This document shows, in pieces, positions 50,238-60,193 of a DNA stretch of 64,000 bases. The position numbers were made by a program, and so were the translations under genes. The stretch is from Microbacterium capsulatum (GTDB lineage: Bacteria; Actinomycetota; Actinomycetes; Actinomycetales; Microbacteriaceae): contig NZ_JAVFCB010000002.1 in the NCBI RefSeq assembly GCF_030865425.1, positions 434,001-498,000 on the forward strand, in the 5' to 3' direction. The notes under the pieces were generated by a model. That model had not been told where the DNA came from, did not search any database, and saw nothing but the letters and a program-made list of their open reading frames with translations. How positions within the stretch are numbered: the stretch's first letter is position 1; each line of letters begins with the position of its first letter.

Positions 50238-52340
50238 TCAGGCGGCCGCGTTGGCGGCGAGGGTCTCGTGGGCCGCCGCGACGACGGCCTCGGCGGTGAT
50301 GCCGAACTTCTCGAACAGCGTCTTGTAGTCCGCGGACGCACCGAAGTGGTCGATCCCGACCGTGCGTCCGGTGGATCCGACGATGCCCTGCCAGGTGAGC
50401 GGCGAGCCGGCCTCCACCGACACGCGCGCCTTCACCCCGGCCGGCAGCACCTGCTCGCGGTACTCCGGGCTCTGCTCGGCGAACCACTCCAGCGACGGCG
50501 CCGACACGACACGGGCGTTCACGCCCTCGGCGGCGAGCGTCTCGCGGGCGGCGACCGCCAGCTGCACCTCGGATCCGGTCGCGATGAGGATCACGTCCGG
50601 GGTGCCGTTCGGCGCCTCGGCGAGGATGTACGCGCCCTTGACCGCGTTCTCGGCGGAGGCGAGCACCTCGCCCGCCGCCTCGCCCTGGCCGCGCTCGAAC
50701 ACCGGGATGTTCTGGCGGGTCAGCGCGATGCCGGCGGGGCCGGCGTGACGGCGCAGCATCTCCAGCCACACGACCGAGGTCTCGTTCGCGTCCGCCGGGC
50801 GGACCACCGTGAAGTTCGGGATCGCGCGGAGCGTCGCGAGCTGCTCGATGGGCTGGTGGGTCGGGCCGTCCTCGCCCAGCGCGATCGAGTCGTGCGTCCA
50901 GACGAAGATGCTGGGGATGTTCATCAGCGCGGCCAGACGCACCGAGGGGCGCATGTAGTCGCTGAAGATGAGGAACGTGCCGCCGAACGGACGCGTCGGG
51001 CCGTGCAGCACGATGCCGTTGACGATCGCGCCCATCGCGTGCTCGCGGATGCCGAAGTGCAGGACCCGGCCGTAGGGGTTGCCGCTCCACTCGTGGGTCG
51101 ACCACTGCTGCGGGATGAACGACGCGGCGCCCTTGATCGTGGTGAGGTTCGACTCGGCGAGGTCGGCGGATCCGCCCCAGAGCTCGGGCAGCTCGGCGGC
51201 GAGGGCGTTGATCACCTGTCCGGAGGCGGCGCGGGTGGACACGTCCTTGCCGGCCTCGAACACGGGCAGCGCGCCCGCGATGCCGTCCGGCAGCTCGCGC
51301 GCCTCGACGCGGTCCAGCAGCGCCTTGCGCTCCGGGTTCGCCGCAGCCCAGGCGTCGAACGACTCCTGCCAGGCGGCGCGGGCCGCGGCGGCACGGTCGC
51401 CGAGGCCGCGGGTGTGCGCGATCACGTCGTCCGCGACGACGAAGTGATGCTCCGGGTCGAAGCCGAGTACGCGCTTGGTCGCGGCGAGCTCGTCGGCGCC
51501 GAGCGCGGAGCCGTGGATCTTGCCGGTGTTCTGCTTGCCGGGGGACGGCCAGCCGATGATGGTCTTGAGGATGATGAGCGACGGCCGGTCGGTCTCGCCC
51601 TGAGCCGCCTCGATCGCCGCGTGGAGCTCGGCGACGTCCTCGACGTACTGGCCGGTCTGCTTCCAGTCGACCGTCTGCACGTGCCAGCCGTAGGCCTCGT
51701 AGCGGGCGGCGACGTCCTCGGTGAACGCCACGTCGGTGTCGTCCTCGATCGAGATCTGGTTGGAGTCGTAGATCGCGATGAGGTTGCCGAGCTGCTGGTG
51801 TCCGGCCAGGGAGCTCGCCTCGCTGGTGATCCCCTCCTCCAGGTCGCCGTCGCTCGCGATCACGTAGATGAAGTGGTCGAACGGGCTGGTCCCGGGCGCC
51901 GCATCCGGGTCGAACAGGCCACGCTCGTAGCGGGACGCGTAGGCGAAGCCGACGGAGGACGCGAGGCCCTGGCCGAGCGGGCCCGTGGTGATCTCGACGC
52001 CCTTCGTGTGCCCGTACTCGGGGTGTCCGGGCGTCAGCGAGCCCCACGTGCGCAGTGACTCGAGGTCGCCGAGCTCCAGGCCGAATCCGCCCAGGTAGAG
52101 CTGCACGTACTGGGTGAGCGAGGAGTGTCCCGCCGAGAGGATGAACCGGTCGCGTCCGAGCCAGTGCGTGTCGGCGGGATCGTGCCGCATCACGTGCTGG
52201 TAGAGCAGGTAGGCCGCAGGGGCCAGGCTCATCGCGGTGCCGGGATGGCCGTTGCCGACCTTCTCGACGGCATCCGCCGCCAGGACCCGCGCGGTGTCCA
52301 CCGCACGCCGATCGATCTCATCCCACAGCAGTTCCGACAC
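50238..52340 (-). CDS. tkt: Transketolase
   Basis: 700 aa thiamine-diphosphate enzyme. [20 protein letters not shown], the ThDP motif GDGDLEEG-equivalent [41 protein letters not shown] and the C-terminal domain are present. First gene of the pentose-phosphate operon, divergent from ctaB. Confidence 0.98.
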   Translation of the reverse strand: MSELLWDEIDRRAVDTARVLAADAVEKVGNGHPGTAMSLAPAAYLLYQHVMRHDPADTHWLGRDRFILSAGHSSLTQYVQLYLGGFGLELGDLESLRTWGSLTPGHPEYGHTKGVEITTGPLGQGLASSVGFAYASRYERGLFDPDAAPGTSPFDHFIYVIASDGDLEEGITSEASSLAGHQQLGNLIAIYDSNQISIEDDTDVAFTEDVAARYEAYGWHVQTVDWKQTGQYVEDVAELHAAIEAAQGETDRPSLIILKTIIGWPSPGKQNTGKIHGSALGADELAATKRVLGFDPEHHFVVADDVIAHTRGLGDRAAAARAAWQESFDAWAAANPERKALLDRVEARELPDGIAGALPVFEAGKDVSTRAASGQVINALAAELPELWGGSADLAESNLTTIKGAASFIPQQWSTHEWSGNPYGRVLHFGIREHAMGAIVNGIVLHGPTRPFGGTFLIFSDYMRPSVRLAALMNIPSIFVWTHDSIALGEDGPTHQPIEQLATLRAIPNFTVVRPADANETSVVWLEMLRRHAGPAGIALTRQNIPVFERGQGEAAGEVLASAENAVKGAYILAEAPNGTPDVILIATGSEVQLAVAARETLAAEGVNARVVSAPSLEWFAEQSPEYREQVLPAGVKARVSVEAGSPLTWQGIVGSTGRTVGIDHFGASADYKTLFEKFGITAEAVVAAAHETLAANAAA

Positions 52341-52580
52341 TCCAGAGCCTTTCCAAGACGGTGAGAGCGGCCCGCAGTCTGCGCGCCGACCGCGAATTCA
52401 CGGAAGGGCGGGGGACGTTGACGGGCGCGCGAGTGTTTTCAGCATAGTGCGGTCGCCGACGGCACGCCCGGGCGGGGCGAACTGTTGCGGACCCGGGGAG
52501 ACGGGTCGAGGGGAGGGGTGCGTGAGGCGCCCCGAGAGGGATTCCGCGGTGGCATAAGATGGAGGTGTTCCCGTGTGCTC
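52341..52580. promoter_or_regulatory. Divergent promoter region tkt / ctaB
   Basis: 240 bp without a gene, serving both directions. No clear operator palindrome was found; ggaggt at 52561-52566 is a possible ribosome site for ctaB. Confidence 0.5.
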
Positions 52581-53513
52581 ATGAAGGAGGCGGTCAGCAT
52601 CGCGACCACCATCGATCCCGTCTCCGCCGAGCGCTCCCTGAAGCGGACGCTGAAGGGCTATCTCGAGCTGACCAAGCCGCGCGTGCTCGAGCTGCTGCTC
52701 GTGTCGACGGTGCCCGTCATGTTCCTGGCGCAGCACGGGCTGCCGAACCTCTGGCTGGTCGCCGCCACCGTGATCGGCGGCGCGATGAGCGCCGGATCCG
52801 CCGCGTCGTTCAACATGTACCTCGATCGCGACATCGACGCGCACATGCACCGCACGGAGAACCGGCCGCTGGTCACCGGCGACGTCTCGCCGCGCGGCGC
52901 GCTGATCTTCTCCTGGGCGCTCGCGGTCCTGTCCACGGCGTGGCTGTGGCTCACCACGAACGGGCTGGCCGCGGCGCTGTCCGCCGGAGCCATCTTCTTC
53001 TACGTCGTGATCTACACGATGATCCTGAAGCGGCGCACCGAGCAGAACATCATCTGGGGCGGGATCGCCGGATGCTTCCCGGTGCTGATCGGCTGGTCGG
53101 CCGTCACCGGCTCGCTCGACTGGCCCGCCTTCGTGCTGTTCGTGCTCGTGTTCCTGTGGACGCCGGCGCACTACTGGCCGCTCTCGATGAAGTACAAGCA
53201 CGACTACGAGGACGTCGATGTGCCCATGCTGGGCGTCACCCGCTCGGCTCCTCAGGTCGGCCTGCAGGTGATCCTGTACGCGTGGGCGACGCTGGCCTGC
53301 TCGCTGCTGCTGATCCCGGTCGCCGGGATGGGACTGGTCTACACGGTCTCCGCGCTGGTGTTCGGCGGCTGGTTCGTGTACGAGTCGCACCGGCTCTACA
53401 CGCAGGCCGTCAAGGGCGCCGCGGCGAAGCCGATGCGCGTCTTCCACGCGTCGATCACCTATCTGACGCTGGTCTTCCTCGCCGTCGCGGTCGACCCGCT
53501 GCTGCCGTTCTGA
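52581..53513 (+). CDS. ctaB: Protoheme IX farnesyltransferase
   Basis: 310 aa UbiA-type membrane enzyme converting heme B to heme O for aa3 oxidase. Motif [21 protein letters not shown] (first Asp-rich site) and [20 protein letters not shown] (second). Nine helices. The start is uncertain: ATG 52581 has weak spacing, while GTG 52575 sits 8 bases from ggaggt. Confidence 0.95.
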   Translation: MKEAVSIATTIDPVSAERSLKRTLKGYLELTKPRVLELLLVSTVPVMFLAQHGLPNLWLVAATVIGGAMSAGSAASFNMYLDRDIDAHMHRTENRPLVTGDVSPRGALIFSWALAVLSTAWLWLTTNGLAAALSAGAIFFYVVIYTMILKRRTEQNIIWGGIAGCFPVLIGWSAVTGSLDWPAFVLFVLVFLWTPAHYWPLSMKYKHDYEDVDVPMLGVTRSAPQVGLQVILYAWATLACSLLLIPVAGMGLVYTVSALVFGGWFVYESHRLYTQAVKGAAAKPMRVFHASITYLTLVFLAVAVDPLLPF

Positions 53514-53718
53514 TCGCACGGCTCCGAGCCCCGGCGACGACGCGTCCGTCGGAGGGGGTAGGTCCCGGCATTTCGGGTACCGGGACCCGCGTCCCCAGCG
53601 CTTGCAGACGGGGCTCTGTCCCCATCGCCGTCCTCCTGCTAGCGTCCATGATCATCAAACTGACCTGATCAGGACGACGCAAGGACCGGTTCGTGCGTTG
53701 TCCGGAAGAGGACATGTT
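53514..53718. other. Gap after ctaB with terminator-like hairpin
   Basis: Contains ggtcccgg (53561-53568) and ccgggacc (53580-53587), a likely ctaB terminator, then the promoter and AAGAGG ribosome site of the next gene. No other gene seen. Confidence 0.55.
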
Positions 53719-54690
53719 GTGACGGACGACGACCTGCTGGAGCTCCTGCATCGGGAGCGGCTGCACGACCTCGACGCCGTGTCCGCACGGGCCGGGATCA
53801 GCGTCGCCGAGGCCCGCGCGCGGCTCGCTCGGCTCGCTCGCGACGGGCATCTGTCGCTGCAGGACAGCGTGATCCTGCTCAATGCGCCGGCCCATGCGGC
53901 CGCGCTCGCGATCGAACGGCTGCTGCAGACCGAACGGGCCGAGGCGGCGGAGCGCAGCGCCCGGCTCGCGGCGATCGTGGACGGGATCGCCCGGCGCACG
54001 TCCGCATGGAGCTTCGGTGAGGCGATCGCTCAGGACCGGATCCCGTTGCAGACCGCGCATGGCCCGCATGCCGCGGAGGACCTCTGGTTCGCCGTGCAGT
54101 CGTCGCGGATCACCCCGGGCGGTTCGGTCTGCGCGGTCCTCACCGACATCGAACGCTACCGCGCGAGCGGCTCCGAGCGGATGCGCGCCTTCGCCGACGC
54201 CATGTCGGCCTACGACTCGGTGCGCGCGATCCTGCCCGCCGTCACGCTCGACGAGCGGCTGGAGGAGCTGCTGCGGATCTACGAGGACTCCTCCGTGGAG
54301 TTCCGGATGCTGTCCAACCCGCCGAGCTGGTTCTGGGTGGACGACGACGACGTCACAGCCCTGCCCATGATGTGGGGGGATCAAGCGCCGCACAGCGTGA
54401 TCGCGGTGTCCAGCCCGGTGATCGCCGGCCTCGCCCGGGACTGCTTCGCGCTCCTGTGGCAGCAGGCGCACCCGATCGAGTCCGATCCGGGTGGCTATGG
54501 CGCGCTGCTGCAGCGGATGCGGCGCGGGATGACCCTCGACGCGGCGTCGCGCTCGCTCGGGATCACGCCGCGCACCGGTCGTCGGCGGATCTCCGCCGCG
54601 ATGGAGCGCTACGGGGTGTCGACCCTATTCGCCCTCGGGGTGGCCTGGGCGCAGGACGGCAGCCCGGGGGCAGGGCCGGCGCGCGGCTGA
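53719..54690 (+). CDS. HTH transcriptional regulator, 323 aa
   Basis: N-terminal winged helix (DDLLELLHRERLHDLDAVSA, RAGISVAEARARLARLARDG), a middle domain with a phospholipase-D-like or sensor fold not clearly identified, and a C-terminal LuxR-like HTH (MRRGMTLDAASRSLGITPRTGRRRISAAMERYG). This two-HTH plan is seen in actinobacterial TrmB/LuxR-type regulators. Between ctaB and ctaA but on its own promoter; target unknown. Confidence 0.7.
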   Translation: MTDDDLLELLHRERLHDLDAVSARAGISVAEARARLARLARDGHLSLQDSVILLNAPAHAAALAIERLLQTERAEAAERSARLAAIVDGIARRTSAWSFGEAIAQDRIPLQTAHGPHAAEDLWFAVQSSRITPGGSVCAVLTDIERYRASGSERMRAFADAMSAYDSVRAILPAVTLDERLEELLRIYEDSSVEFRMLSNPPSWFWVDDDDVTALPMMWGDQAPHSVIAVSSPVIAGLARDCFALLWQQAHPIESDPGGYGALLQRMRRGMTLDAASRSLGITPRTGRRRISAAMERYGVSTLFALGVAWAQDGSPGAGPARG

Positions 54691-54708
54691 ACGCAGCGCC
54701 GGTATCGA

Positions 54709-55653
54709 TCAGGCGGCGGGGCGTTTCAGCGTCAGCACCAGGGCGCTGCAGGTCGCGACGAGGATCGCGGCGAGGACCATGTGCACCCCGACCGCGAGCG
54801 GCGGCAGGGCGTTGCGGGCCTGGTAGAGGCCGACGGCGATCTGCACGAGCTCGATGCCGAAGAGCGCGATGAGCCAGCCGCGGACCGCGGTGAGCCTGCG
54901 CACGGCGGCGATCACGAGCAGGACGATCGTCAGCGCGAACAGCGTGTAGGCGGGCCAGGAGTGCACGTGCTCGAGCAGGGTGGCGTCGAAGCCGTTGCGC
55001 AGGGTGACCTCCGGGTCGCCCGAGTGCGGCCCCGCACCGGTGGTGAGCACGCCGACGAGGACCGTGAGGGCGAGGACGAAGGAGGTGATGTGCGTGAGGA
55101 TCGCGAAGACCTTCGGCACCGCTCTCTCCCGCGCGCCGCGGGGCTGCCCCATCCGCTGCACGAACGCGGCGGAGATCCCGACGAGCACGAGCGACACGAT
55201 GTAGTGGAACGCGACCATGTTCGGGTGCAGCGCGAAGAGCACGAGGATGCCGCCGACGATGCCCTGCAGCAGCACGCCGCCGAACACCAGCCACGCCATC
55301 GTCCACAGGTCCCGCCGCTCGGCGCGGATCCGCGAGACGAACACGATCACGACGATCGCCGCGAGTCCCACGAAGAAGCTCAGGCCGCGGTTGCTGAACT
55401 CGATGAGGGAGTGGTAGCTCTGCTGTGCGGTGGGGAACAGGGATCCCGGCGTGCACAGCGGCCACTCGCAGCCGAGGCCGGAGTCGGTGAGGCGCACGGC
55501 GCCGCCGGTGCCCACGATCGCGATCTCCAGGATGAACGACACCCAGGCCGCAATCCGCACGCGCGCGTCCACCCGGTCGGGCAGCCATTCATGGACTCGG
55601 CCCATGAATCCGGGGCGGGTGCGGGCTGCCAGGGGGGTCTCGGTCTCGGGCAT
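54709..55653 (-). CDS. ctaA: Heme A synthase
   Basis: 314 aa COX15/CtaA membrane enzyme oxidising heme O to heme A. Eight helices; cysteine pair in LGCEWPLCTPG, conserved histidines in ALHPNMVAFHYIVS and LLEHVHSWPAYT. Divergent from the suf operon and close to ctaB. Confidence 0.94.
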   Translation of the reverse strand: MPETETPLAARTRPGFMGRVHEWLPDRVDARVRIAAWVSFILEIAIVGTGGAVRLTDSGLGCEWPLCTPGSLFPTAQQSYHSLIEFSNRGLSFFVGLAAIVVIVFVSRIRAERRDLWTMAWLVFGGVLLQGIVGGILVLFALHPNMVAFHYIVSLVLVGISAAFVQRMGQPRGARERAVPKVFAILTHITSFVLALTVLVGVLTTGAGPHSGDPEVTLRNGFDATLLEHVHSWPAYTLFALTIVLLVIAAVRRLTAVRGWLIALFGIELVQIAVGLYQARNALPPLAVGVHMVLAAILVATCSALVLTLKRPAA

Positions 55654-55711
55654 GGCTCCTCCGGCGCCCTCCGGGCGCGGGCACGGCGGCCCGGATGTCG
55701 GAGGGAACCTG

Positions 55712-55785
55712 TAGAATCAGGGGTGTTGGCGATGGTGGACACGAGCGCGGCTTGCAAGCCGCCTGTGGCTCCGCCATCGACAACA
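55712..55785 (+). promoter_or_regulatory. suf promoter and structured 5' leader
   Basis: A tagaat -10-like box (55712-55717) is followed at once by a predicted long hairpin: 16-base arms 55724-55739 and 55770-55785 pairing at 14 positions and enclosing a perfect inner palindrome gcggcttgcaagccgc (55747-55762). It would sit near the 5' end of a leader of about 190 nt before sufB. Function unknown. Confidence 0.5.
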
Positions 55786-55911
55786 CAGTTTAGGCGCGAA
55801 CGCTATGCGTCAAAGATGAGGGCCCAGAGCGGCACCCGTCTCCCTGCAGACTCGACGGGAGCGACGGTGTGCCGGGGCGGCTGAACCGTTACGGCCCAAG
55901 AGGAGAGTGTG

Positions 55912-57330
55912 ATGTCGGATGTGCTGATCGACCGCCCGGAGCTGGAAGGTCTGGGGGTGTACGAGTTCGGCTGGCACGACCCGGATGCTGCCGGTGCCAG
56001 CGCCCGCCGTGGCCTTTCCGAGGCCGTGGTGCGGGACATCTCGGCTCTCAAGAGCGAGCCCGAGTGGATGCTGAAGAACCGTCTGAAGGGTCTGTCGCTC
56101 TTCGGCCGCAAGCCGATGCCGACCTGGGGCGCCGACCTCAGCGAGATCGACTTCGACAACATCAAGTACTTCGTCCGCTCCACCGAGAAGCAGGCGCAGA
56201 GCTGGGAGGACCTCCCGGAGGACATCCGGGCGACCTACGAGCGCCTCGGGATCCCCGAGGCCGAGCGCCAGCGCCTCGTCGCCGGCGTCGCCGCGCAGTA
56301 CGAGTCCGAGGTCGTTTACCACCAGATCCGTGAGGACCTGGAGCAGCAGGGCGTCATCTTCATGGACACCGACACCGCCCTGCGCGAGCACCCCGAGTTC
56401 TTCGAGGAGTACTTCGGCACCGTGATCCCGGCCGGCGACAACAAGTTCGCCGCGCTGAACACCGCGGTGTGGTCCGGCGGATCGTTCGTGTACGTGCCCA
56501 AGGGCGTGCACGTCGAGATCCCGCTGCAGGCCTACTTCCGGATCAACACCGAGAACATGGGCCAGTTCGAGCGCACGCTGATCATCGCCGACGAGGACAG
56601 CTACGTGCACTACATCGAGGGTTGCACGGCGCCGATCTACAAGAGCGACTCGCTGCACTCGGCCGTCGTCGAGATCATCGTGAAGAAGAACGCCCGCGTG
56701 CGGTACACGACGATCCAGAACTGGTCGAACAACGTCTACAACCTGGTCACCAAGCGCGCCGTGGCGCACGAGGGCGCGACCATGGAGTGGGTCGACGGCA
56801 ACATCGGCTCCAAGGTGACGATGAAGTACCCGTCGATCTACCTGATGGGCGAGCGCGCCAAGGGCGAGACCCTGTCGGTCGCCTTCGCCGGTCCCGGCCA
56901 GCACCAGGACGCCGGCGCGAAGATGATCCACATGGCGCCGTACACGCAGTCGTCGATCGTCTCCAAGTCGATCGCCCGCGGCGGAGGCCGTGCCGGCTAC
57001 CGCGGTGAGGTCCGCGTGGACGCGAACGCGCACCACTCCGCGAACACCGTGCGCTGCGACGCCCTGCTCGTGGACACCCAGTCCCGCTCCGACACGTACC
57101 CCGCGATCGACATCCGCGTGGACGACGTCCAGCTCGGCCACGAGGCCACGGTCTCGAAGGTGAGCGAGGAGCAGCTCTTCTACCTGCAGTCCCGTGGCAT
57201 GCCCGAGGACGAGGCGATGGCGATGATCGTGCGCGGCTTCATCGAGCCGATCGCGCGCGAGCTGCCCATGGAATACGCGATGGAACTGAACAAGCTCATC
57301 GAGATGGGCATGGAAGGATCGGTCGGCTAG
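55912..57330 (+). CDS. sufB: Fe-S cluster assembly protein SufB
   Basis: 472 aa scaffold subunit of SufBCD. Characteristic stretches include [20 protein letters not shown] (conserved cluster cysteine) and the C-terminal [23 protein letters not shown] 55912 follows AGGAG with 6-base spacing; a GTG just before it is less likely. No SufR-type regulator gene precedes it, unlike many actinobacterial suf operons. Confidence 0.97.
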   Translation: MSDVLIDRPELEGLGVYEFGWHDPDAAGASARRGLSEAVVRDISALKSEPEWMLKNRLKGLSLFGRKPMPTWGADLSEIDFDNIKYFVRSTEKQAQSWEDLPEDIRATYERLGIPEAERQRLVAGVAAQYESEVVYHQIREDLEQQGVIFMDTDTALREHPEFFEEYFGTVIPAGDNKFAALNTAVWSGGSFVYVPKGVHVEIPLQAYFRINTENMGQFERTLIIADEDSYVHYIEGCTAPIYKSDSLHSAVVEIIVKKNARVRYTTIQNWSNNVYNLVTKRAVAHEGATMEWVDGNIGSKVTMKYPSIYLMGERAKGETLSVAFAGPGQHQDAGAKMIHMAPYTQSSIVSKSIARGGGRAGYRGEVRVDANAHHSANTVRCDALLVDTQSRSDTYPAIDIRVDDVQLGHEATVSKVSEEQLFYLQSRGMPEDEAMAMIVRGFIEPIARELPMEYAMELNKLIEMGMEGSVG

Positions 57331-58536
57331 ATGACCGCCGCTACGACCGCGCCCGCCGAGGCGCAGGACACGCACGCCCACGTCGACCCGGCCGCGCAGC
57401 TCGCGGACGCCGGCAAGACCGTCCCGGTGCAGACCCGCTCCGAGCGCCCGCACTCGTTCGACCCGGCCGACTTCGGCGCCCCCACGGGCCGCGAGGTCAA
57501 CTGGAAGCACACCCCCGTCGCGCAGCTGAAGGGGCTCTTCCAGCCCGCCGGTTCCGTCGACGGCGTCTCGTTCGAGATCAGCGACGAGGCGTTCGTGCGT
57601 CCCGCGCTGGGCTTCGGCGACGCCCCCCGCGGCGAGGTCTTCCGCCCGGAGGACATCGTCTCCGCCGTCGCCTGGCAGGGCAGCGCCGAGGCGCGCCACA
57701 TCGCCATCCCCGCGAACGAGGAGGTCGCCGAGCCGATCTTCGTGCAGCTCACGGGTCGCGGCGCCGACCTCCGCGCCGACGAGCACTTCGTGATCGAGGC
57801 CGGGGTGAACAGCTCCGCGACCGTGGTGCTGCGCCACGCCGGCTCCGCCCAGCTCGCGCAGAACGTCGAGATCCTCGTCCGCGACGGCGCCCGGCTCACG
57901 CTCGTGACCGTGCAGCAGTGGCAGGACGACGCGATCCACGCGGCCTCGCACCAGGCGAGGATCGGCCGCGACGCGCACCTCACGCACATCGTCGTCAGCT
58001 TCGGCGGCAACGTGGTCCGGGTGAACCCGAACGTCGAGCTCGACGGCGCCGGCGCCGAGGCGCGCCTCTACGGCCTGTCCTACGCCGACGCCGGACAGCA
58101 CCTGGAGAGCCAGGTGTACCTGCACCACAAGGGCCCGCACACCACGGGCGACGTGCTCTACAAGGGTGCGCTGCAGGGCGAGAGCGCGCACAGTGTGTGG
58201 GTCGGCGACGTGCTGATCGGCCCGGGCGCGGTGGGCACCGACTCGTACGAGGCGAACCGCAACCTGGTCCTCACCGAGGGGGCGCGCGCCGACTCGATCC
58301 CGAATCTGGAGATCGAGACGGGCGACATCCTCGGCGCGGGCCACGCCAGCGCCACCGGTCGCTTCGACGACGAGCAGCTGTTCTACCTGCAGGCCCGCGG
58401 GATCGGCGAGGAGGAGGCGCGACGACTCGTCGTGCTGGGCTTCCTCAGCGACATCGTCCAGCGTCTCGGCATCCCGTCCCTCGAGGCGGAACTCCTCCAG
58501 GAGATCGAGGCCGAGCTCGCGGCGGTCAGCGCGTGA
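57331..58536 (+). CDS. sufD: Fe-S cluster assembly protein SufD
   Basis: 401 aa beta-helix partner of SufB. Key regions: NANRNLVLTEGARADSIPNL-type segment (SYEANRNLVLTEGARADS), HASATGRFDDEQLFYLQARG and EEEARRLVVLGFLSDIV. ATG follows the sufB stop with no gap. Confidence 0.96.
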   Translation: MTAATTAPAEAQDTHAHVDPAAQLADAGKTVPVQTRSERPHSFDPADFGAPTGREVNWKHTPVAQLKGLFQPAGSVDGVSFEISDEAFVRPALGFGDAPRGEVFRPEDIVSAVAWQGSAEARHIAIPANEEVAEPIFVQLTGRGADLRADEHFVIEAGVNSSATVVLRHAGSAQLAQNVEILVRDGARLTLVTVQQWQDDAIHAASHQARIGRDAHLTHIVVSFGGNVVRVNPNVELDGAGAEARLYGLSYADAGQHLESQVYLHHKGPHTTGDVLYKGALQGESAHSVWVGDVLIGPGAVGTDSYEANRNLVLTEGARADSIPNLEIETGDILGAGHASATGRFDDEQLFYLQARGIGEEEARRLVVLGFLSDIVQRLGIPSLEAELLQEIEAELAAVSA

Positions 58537-58868
58537 CCGCCCAGCGTGCCTGCGCGGTCGCCGACCTGCAGGAGGACACTCCGCTGCGCGTGGAGCTCGA
58601 CGGCGTGCCGATGGCGGTCGTCCTCGACTCCGAGGGAACGATCCATGCGATCGGCGACACCTGCACGCACGGCGACATCTCTCTGTCGGAGGGGTTCGTC
58701 GAGGGCACCACGCTGGAGTGCTGGGCGCACGGCTCGGCGTTCTCGCTGTGCTCGGGCAAGCCGCTGAACCTGCCGGCCTACGAGCCGGTCCCGGTGTACA
58801 CGGTCGAGATCGTCGGCGACGACGTCATGATCGACCCCACCGTCACGAAGGACGTGTCGGGCCTCTGA
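58533..58868 (+). CDS. Rieske-type ferredoxin of the suf operon
   Basis: 111 aa non-heme ferredoxin. Rieske ligands CTHGDISLSEG and CWAHGSAFSLCSGKPL (Cys-X-His ... Cys-X2-His). GTG overlaps the sufD stop. Found in this place in many actinobacterial suf operons, where it probably supplies electrons for cluster assembly. Confidence 0.93.
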   Translation: MTAQRACAVADLQEDTPLRVELDGVPMAVVLDSEGTIHAIGDTCTHGDISLSEGFVEGTTLECWAHGSAFSLCSGKPLNLPAYEPVPVYTVEIVGDDVMIDPTVTKDVSGL

Positions 58869-58915
58869 GCCCCCGTCCGCACACGAAGCTTCACGAAACC
58901 ACGAAGGAATCATCC

Positions 58916-59686
58916 ATGTCTGTCCTCGAGATCCGCGACCTGCACGTGACGGTCGAGACCGAAGCCGGCACCACGCCGATCCTGAACGGGATCACGCTCA
59001 CCATGCGCACCGGTGAGACCCACGCCATCATGGGCCCGAACGGGTCCGGCAAGTCCACCCTGGCGTACACGATCGCCGGTCACCCGAAGTACACCGTCAC
59101 CGGCGGCACCATCACGCTCGACGGCGAGGACGTCCTCGCGATGACCGTCGACGAGCGCGCCCGCGCTGGCCTCTTCCTCGCGATGCAGTACCCGGTGGAG
59201 ATCCCCGGCGTCACCGTCACCAACTTCCTGCGCACCGCCAAGACCGCGCTCGACGGCGAGGCCCCCTCGATCCGGCAGTGGACGAAGGACGTCAAGGAGG
59301 CCATGTCGAACCTGCGCATGGACCCGAAGTTCGCGCAGCGCAACGTCAACGAGGGCTTCTCCGGCGGCGAGAAGAAGCGTCACGAGATCCTCCAGCTCGA
59401 GGTGCTCAAGCCGAAGATCGCCGTGCTCGACGAGACCGACTCCGGGCTCGACGTCGACGCGCTGAAGATCGTCTCCGAGGGTGTGAACCGCGCCAAGGAG
59501 CACACCGACCTCGGCGTGCTGCTCATCACGCACTACACGCGCATCCTGCGCTACATCCACCCCGACTTCGTGCACGTGGTCGTCGGCGGCCGGATCGTGG
59601 AGGAGGGCGGCCCCGAGCTCGCCGAGCGTCTCGAGGACGAGGGCTACGACCGCTTCCTCGACCCCAGCGCCCCCATCGAAGCGTAG
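58916..59686 (+). CDS. sufC: Fe-S cluster assembly ATPase SufC
   Basis: 256 aa ABC-type ATPase. Walker A IMGPNGSGKSTLAYTIAGHP, signature FSGGEKKRHEILQ, Walker B KIAVLDETDSGLD. Provides energy for SufBCD. 47 bp after the ferredoxin gene, with AAGGAA upstream. Confidence 0.97.
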   Translation: MSVLEIRDLHVTVETEAGTTPILNGITLTMRTGETHAIMGPNGSGKSTLAYTIAGHPKYTVTGGTITLDGEDVLAMTVDERARAGLFLAMQYPVEIPGVTVTNFLRTAKTALDGEAPSIRQWTKDVKEAMSNLRMDPKFAQRNVNEGFSGGEKKRHEILQLEVLKPKIAVLDETDSGLDVDALKIVSEGVNRAKEHTDLGVLLITHYTRILRYIHPDFVHVVVGGRIVEEGGPELAERLEDEGYDRFLDPSAPIEA

Positions 59687-59695
59687 GCTGAAGTC

Positions 59696-60025
59696 ATGAC
59701 CGCAACGCTGACCGGAGAGAAGTACGACGAGGTCACCGAGGCGCTCAAGGACGTGGTGGATCCCGAGCTCGGGATCAACGTCGTCGACCTCGGTCTCATC
59801 TACGATCTCTCCTGGGACGAGGAGAACGACGCCCTCGTCATCCACATGACGCTGACGAGCGCCGGCTGCCCGCTCACCGACGTGCTCGAGGAGCAGACCG
59901 GACAGGCGCTGGACAACGTCGTCGACCGGTTCCGCATCAACTGGGTCTGGATGCCGCCGTGGGGCCCCGAGCGGATCACCGACGACGGGCGCGACCAGAT
60001 GCGCGCCCTCGGCTTCGCGATTTGA
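59696..60025 (+). CDS. sufT: DUF59/SufT-like metal-sulfur assembly protein
   Basis: 109 aa. DUF59 core: LKDVVDPELGINVVDLGLIY and TSAGCPLTDVLEEQ with the conserved cysteine. Matures Fe-S proteins. The cysteine desulfurase (sufS) and sufU expected in this operon are not in the window after it, so the operon is shorter than usual here. Confidence 0.93.
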   Translation: MTATLTGEKYDEVTEALKDVVDPELGINVVDLGLIYDLSWDEENDALVIHMTLTSAGCPLTDVLEEQTGQALDNVVDRFRINWVWMPPWGPERITDDGRDQMRALGFAI

Positions 60026-60029
60026 CACG

Positions 60030-60116
60030 GCTCGGATCAATGCCGCGCAGCGGCGTTGATGCGAGATCGTGTCAAGGGTGAGCGAGCACGCCGGAGGCGA
60101 GCGAGCCGAAACCTTC
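60030..60116. repeat. Dispersed palindromic repeat, copy 2 (inverted)
   Basis: The minus strand carries gcatcaacgccgctgcgcgg and further blocks matching 22650-22733 with scattered changes. The hairpin atcaatgccgc / gcggcgttgat (60038-60062) lies in it. Located just after sufT. Confidence 0.55.
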
Positions 60117-60128
60117 GCAAGCCTCCTC

Positions 60129-60165
60129 CGAAGGCCTGACGCCGTATGACGGCGCCAGGCCTTCG
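60129..60165. terminator. Terminator after suf operon
   Basis: Arms cgaaggcctg and caggccttcg with an inner stem cgccgt/acggcg and loop atg. Strong intrinsic terminator shortly before the next gene. Confidence 0.75.
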
Positions 60166-60193
60166 TCGTCCTCCGGCTCGATAGGCTCGTCCG

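Noticed and set aside
47486..52047. Very long minus-strand frames of 951 and 981 aa in the pgi-tal-tkt region
   Set aside because: Track frames fuse real C-terminal genes to upstream out-of-frame sequence; true starts are at 49105 and 50214.
55724..55785. tRNA gene upstream of sufB
   Set aside because: The long stem and ttgca loop suggested one, but there is no T arm (gttcga), no D arm and no proper acceptor.
55810..58344. 844-aa minus-strand frame across sufB-sufD
   Set aside because: Antisense shadow with low-complexity composition; the plus-strand suf genes are certain.
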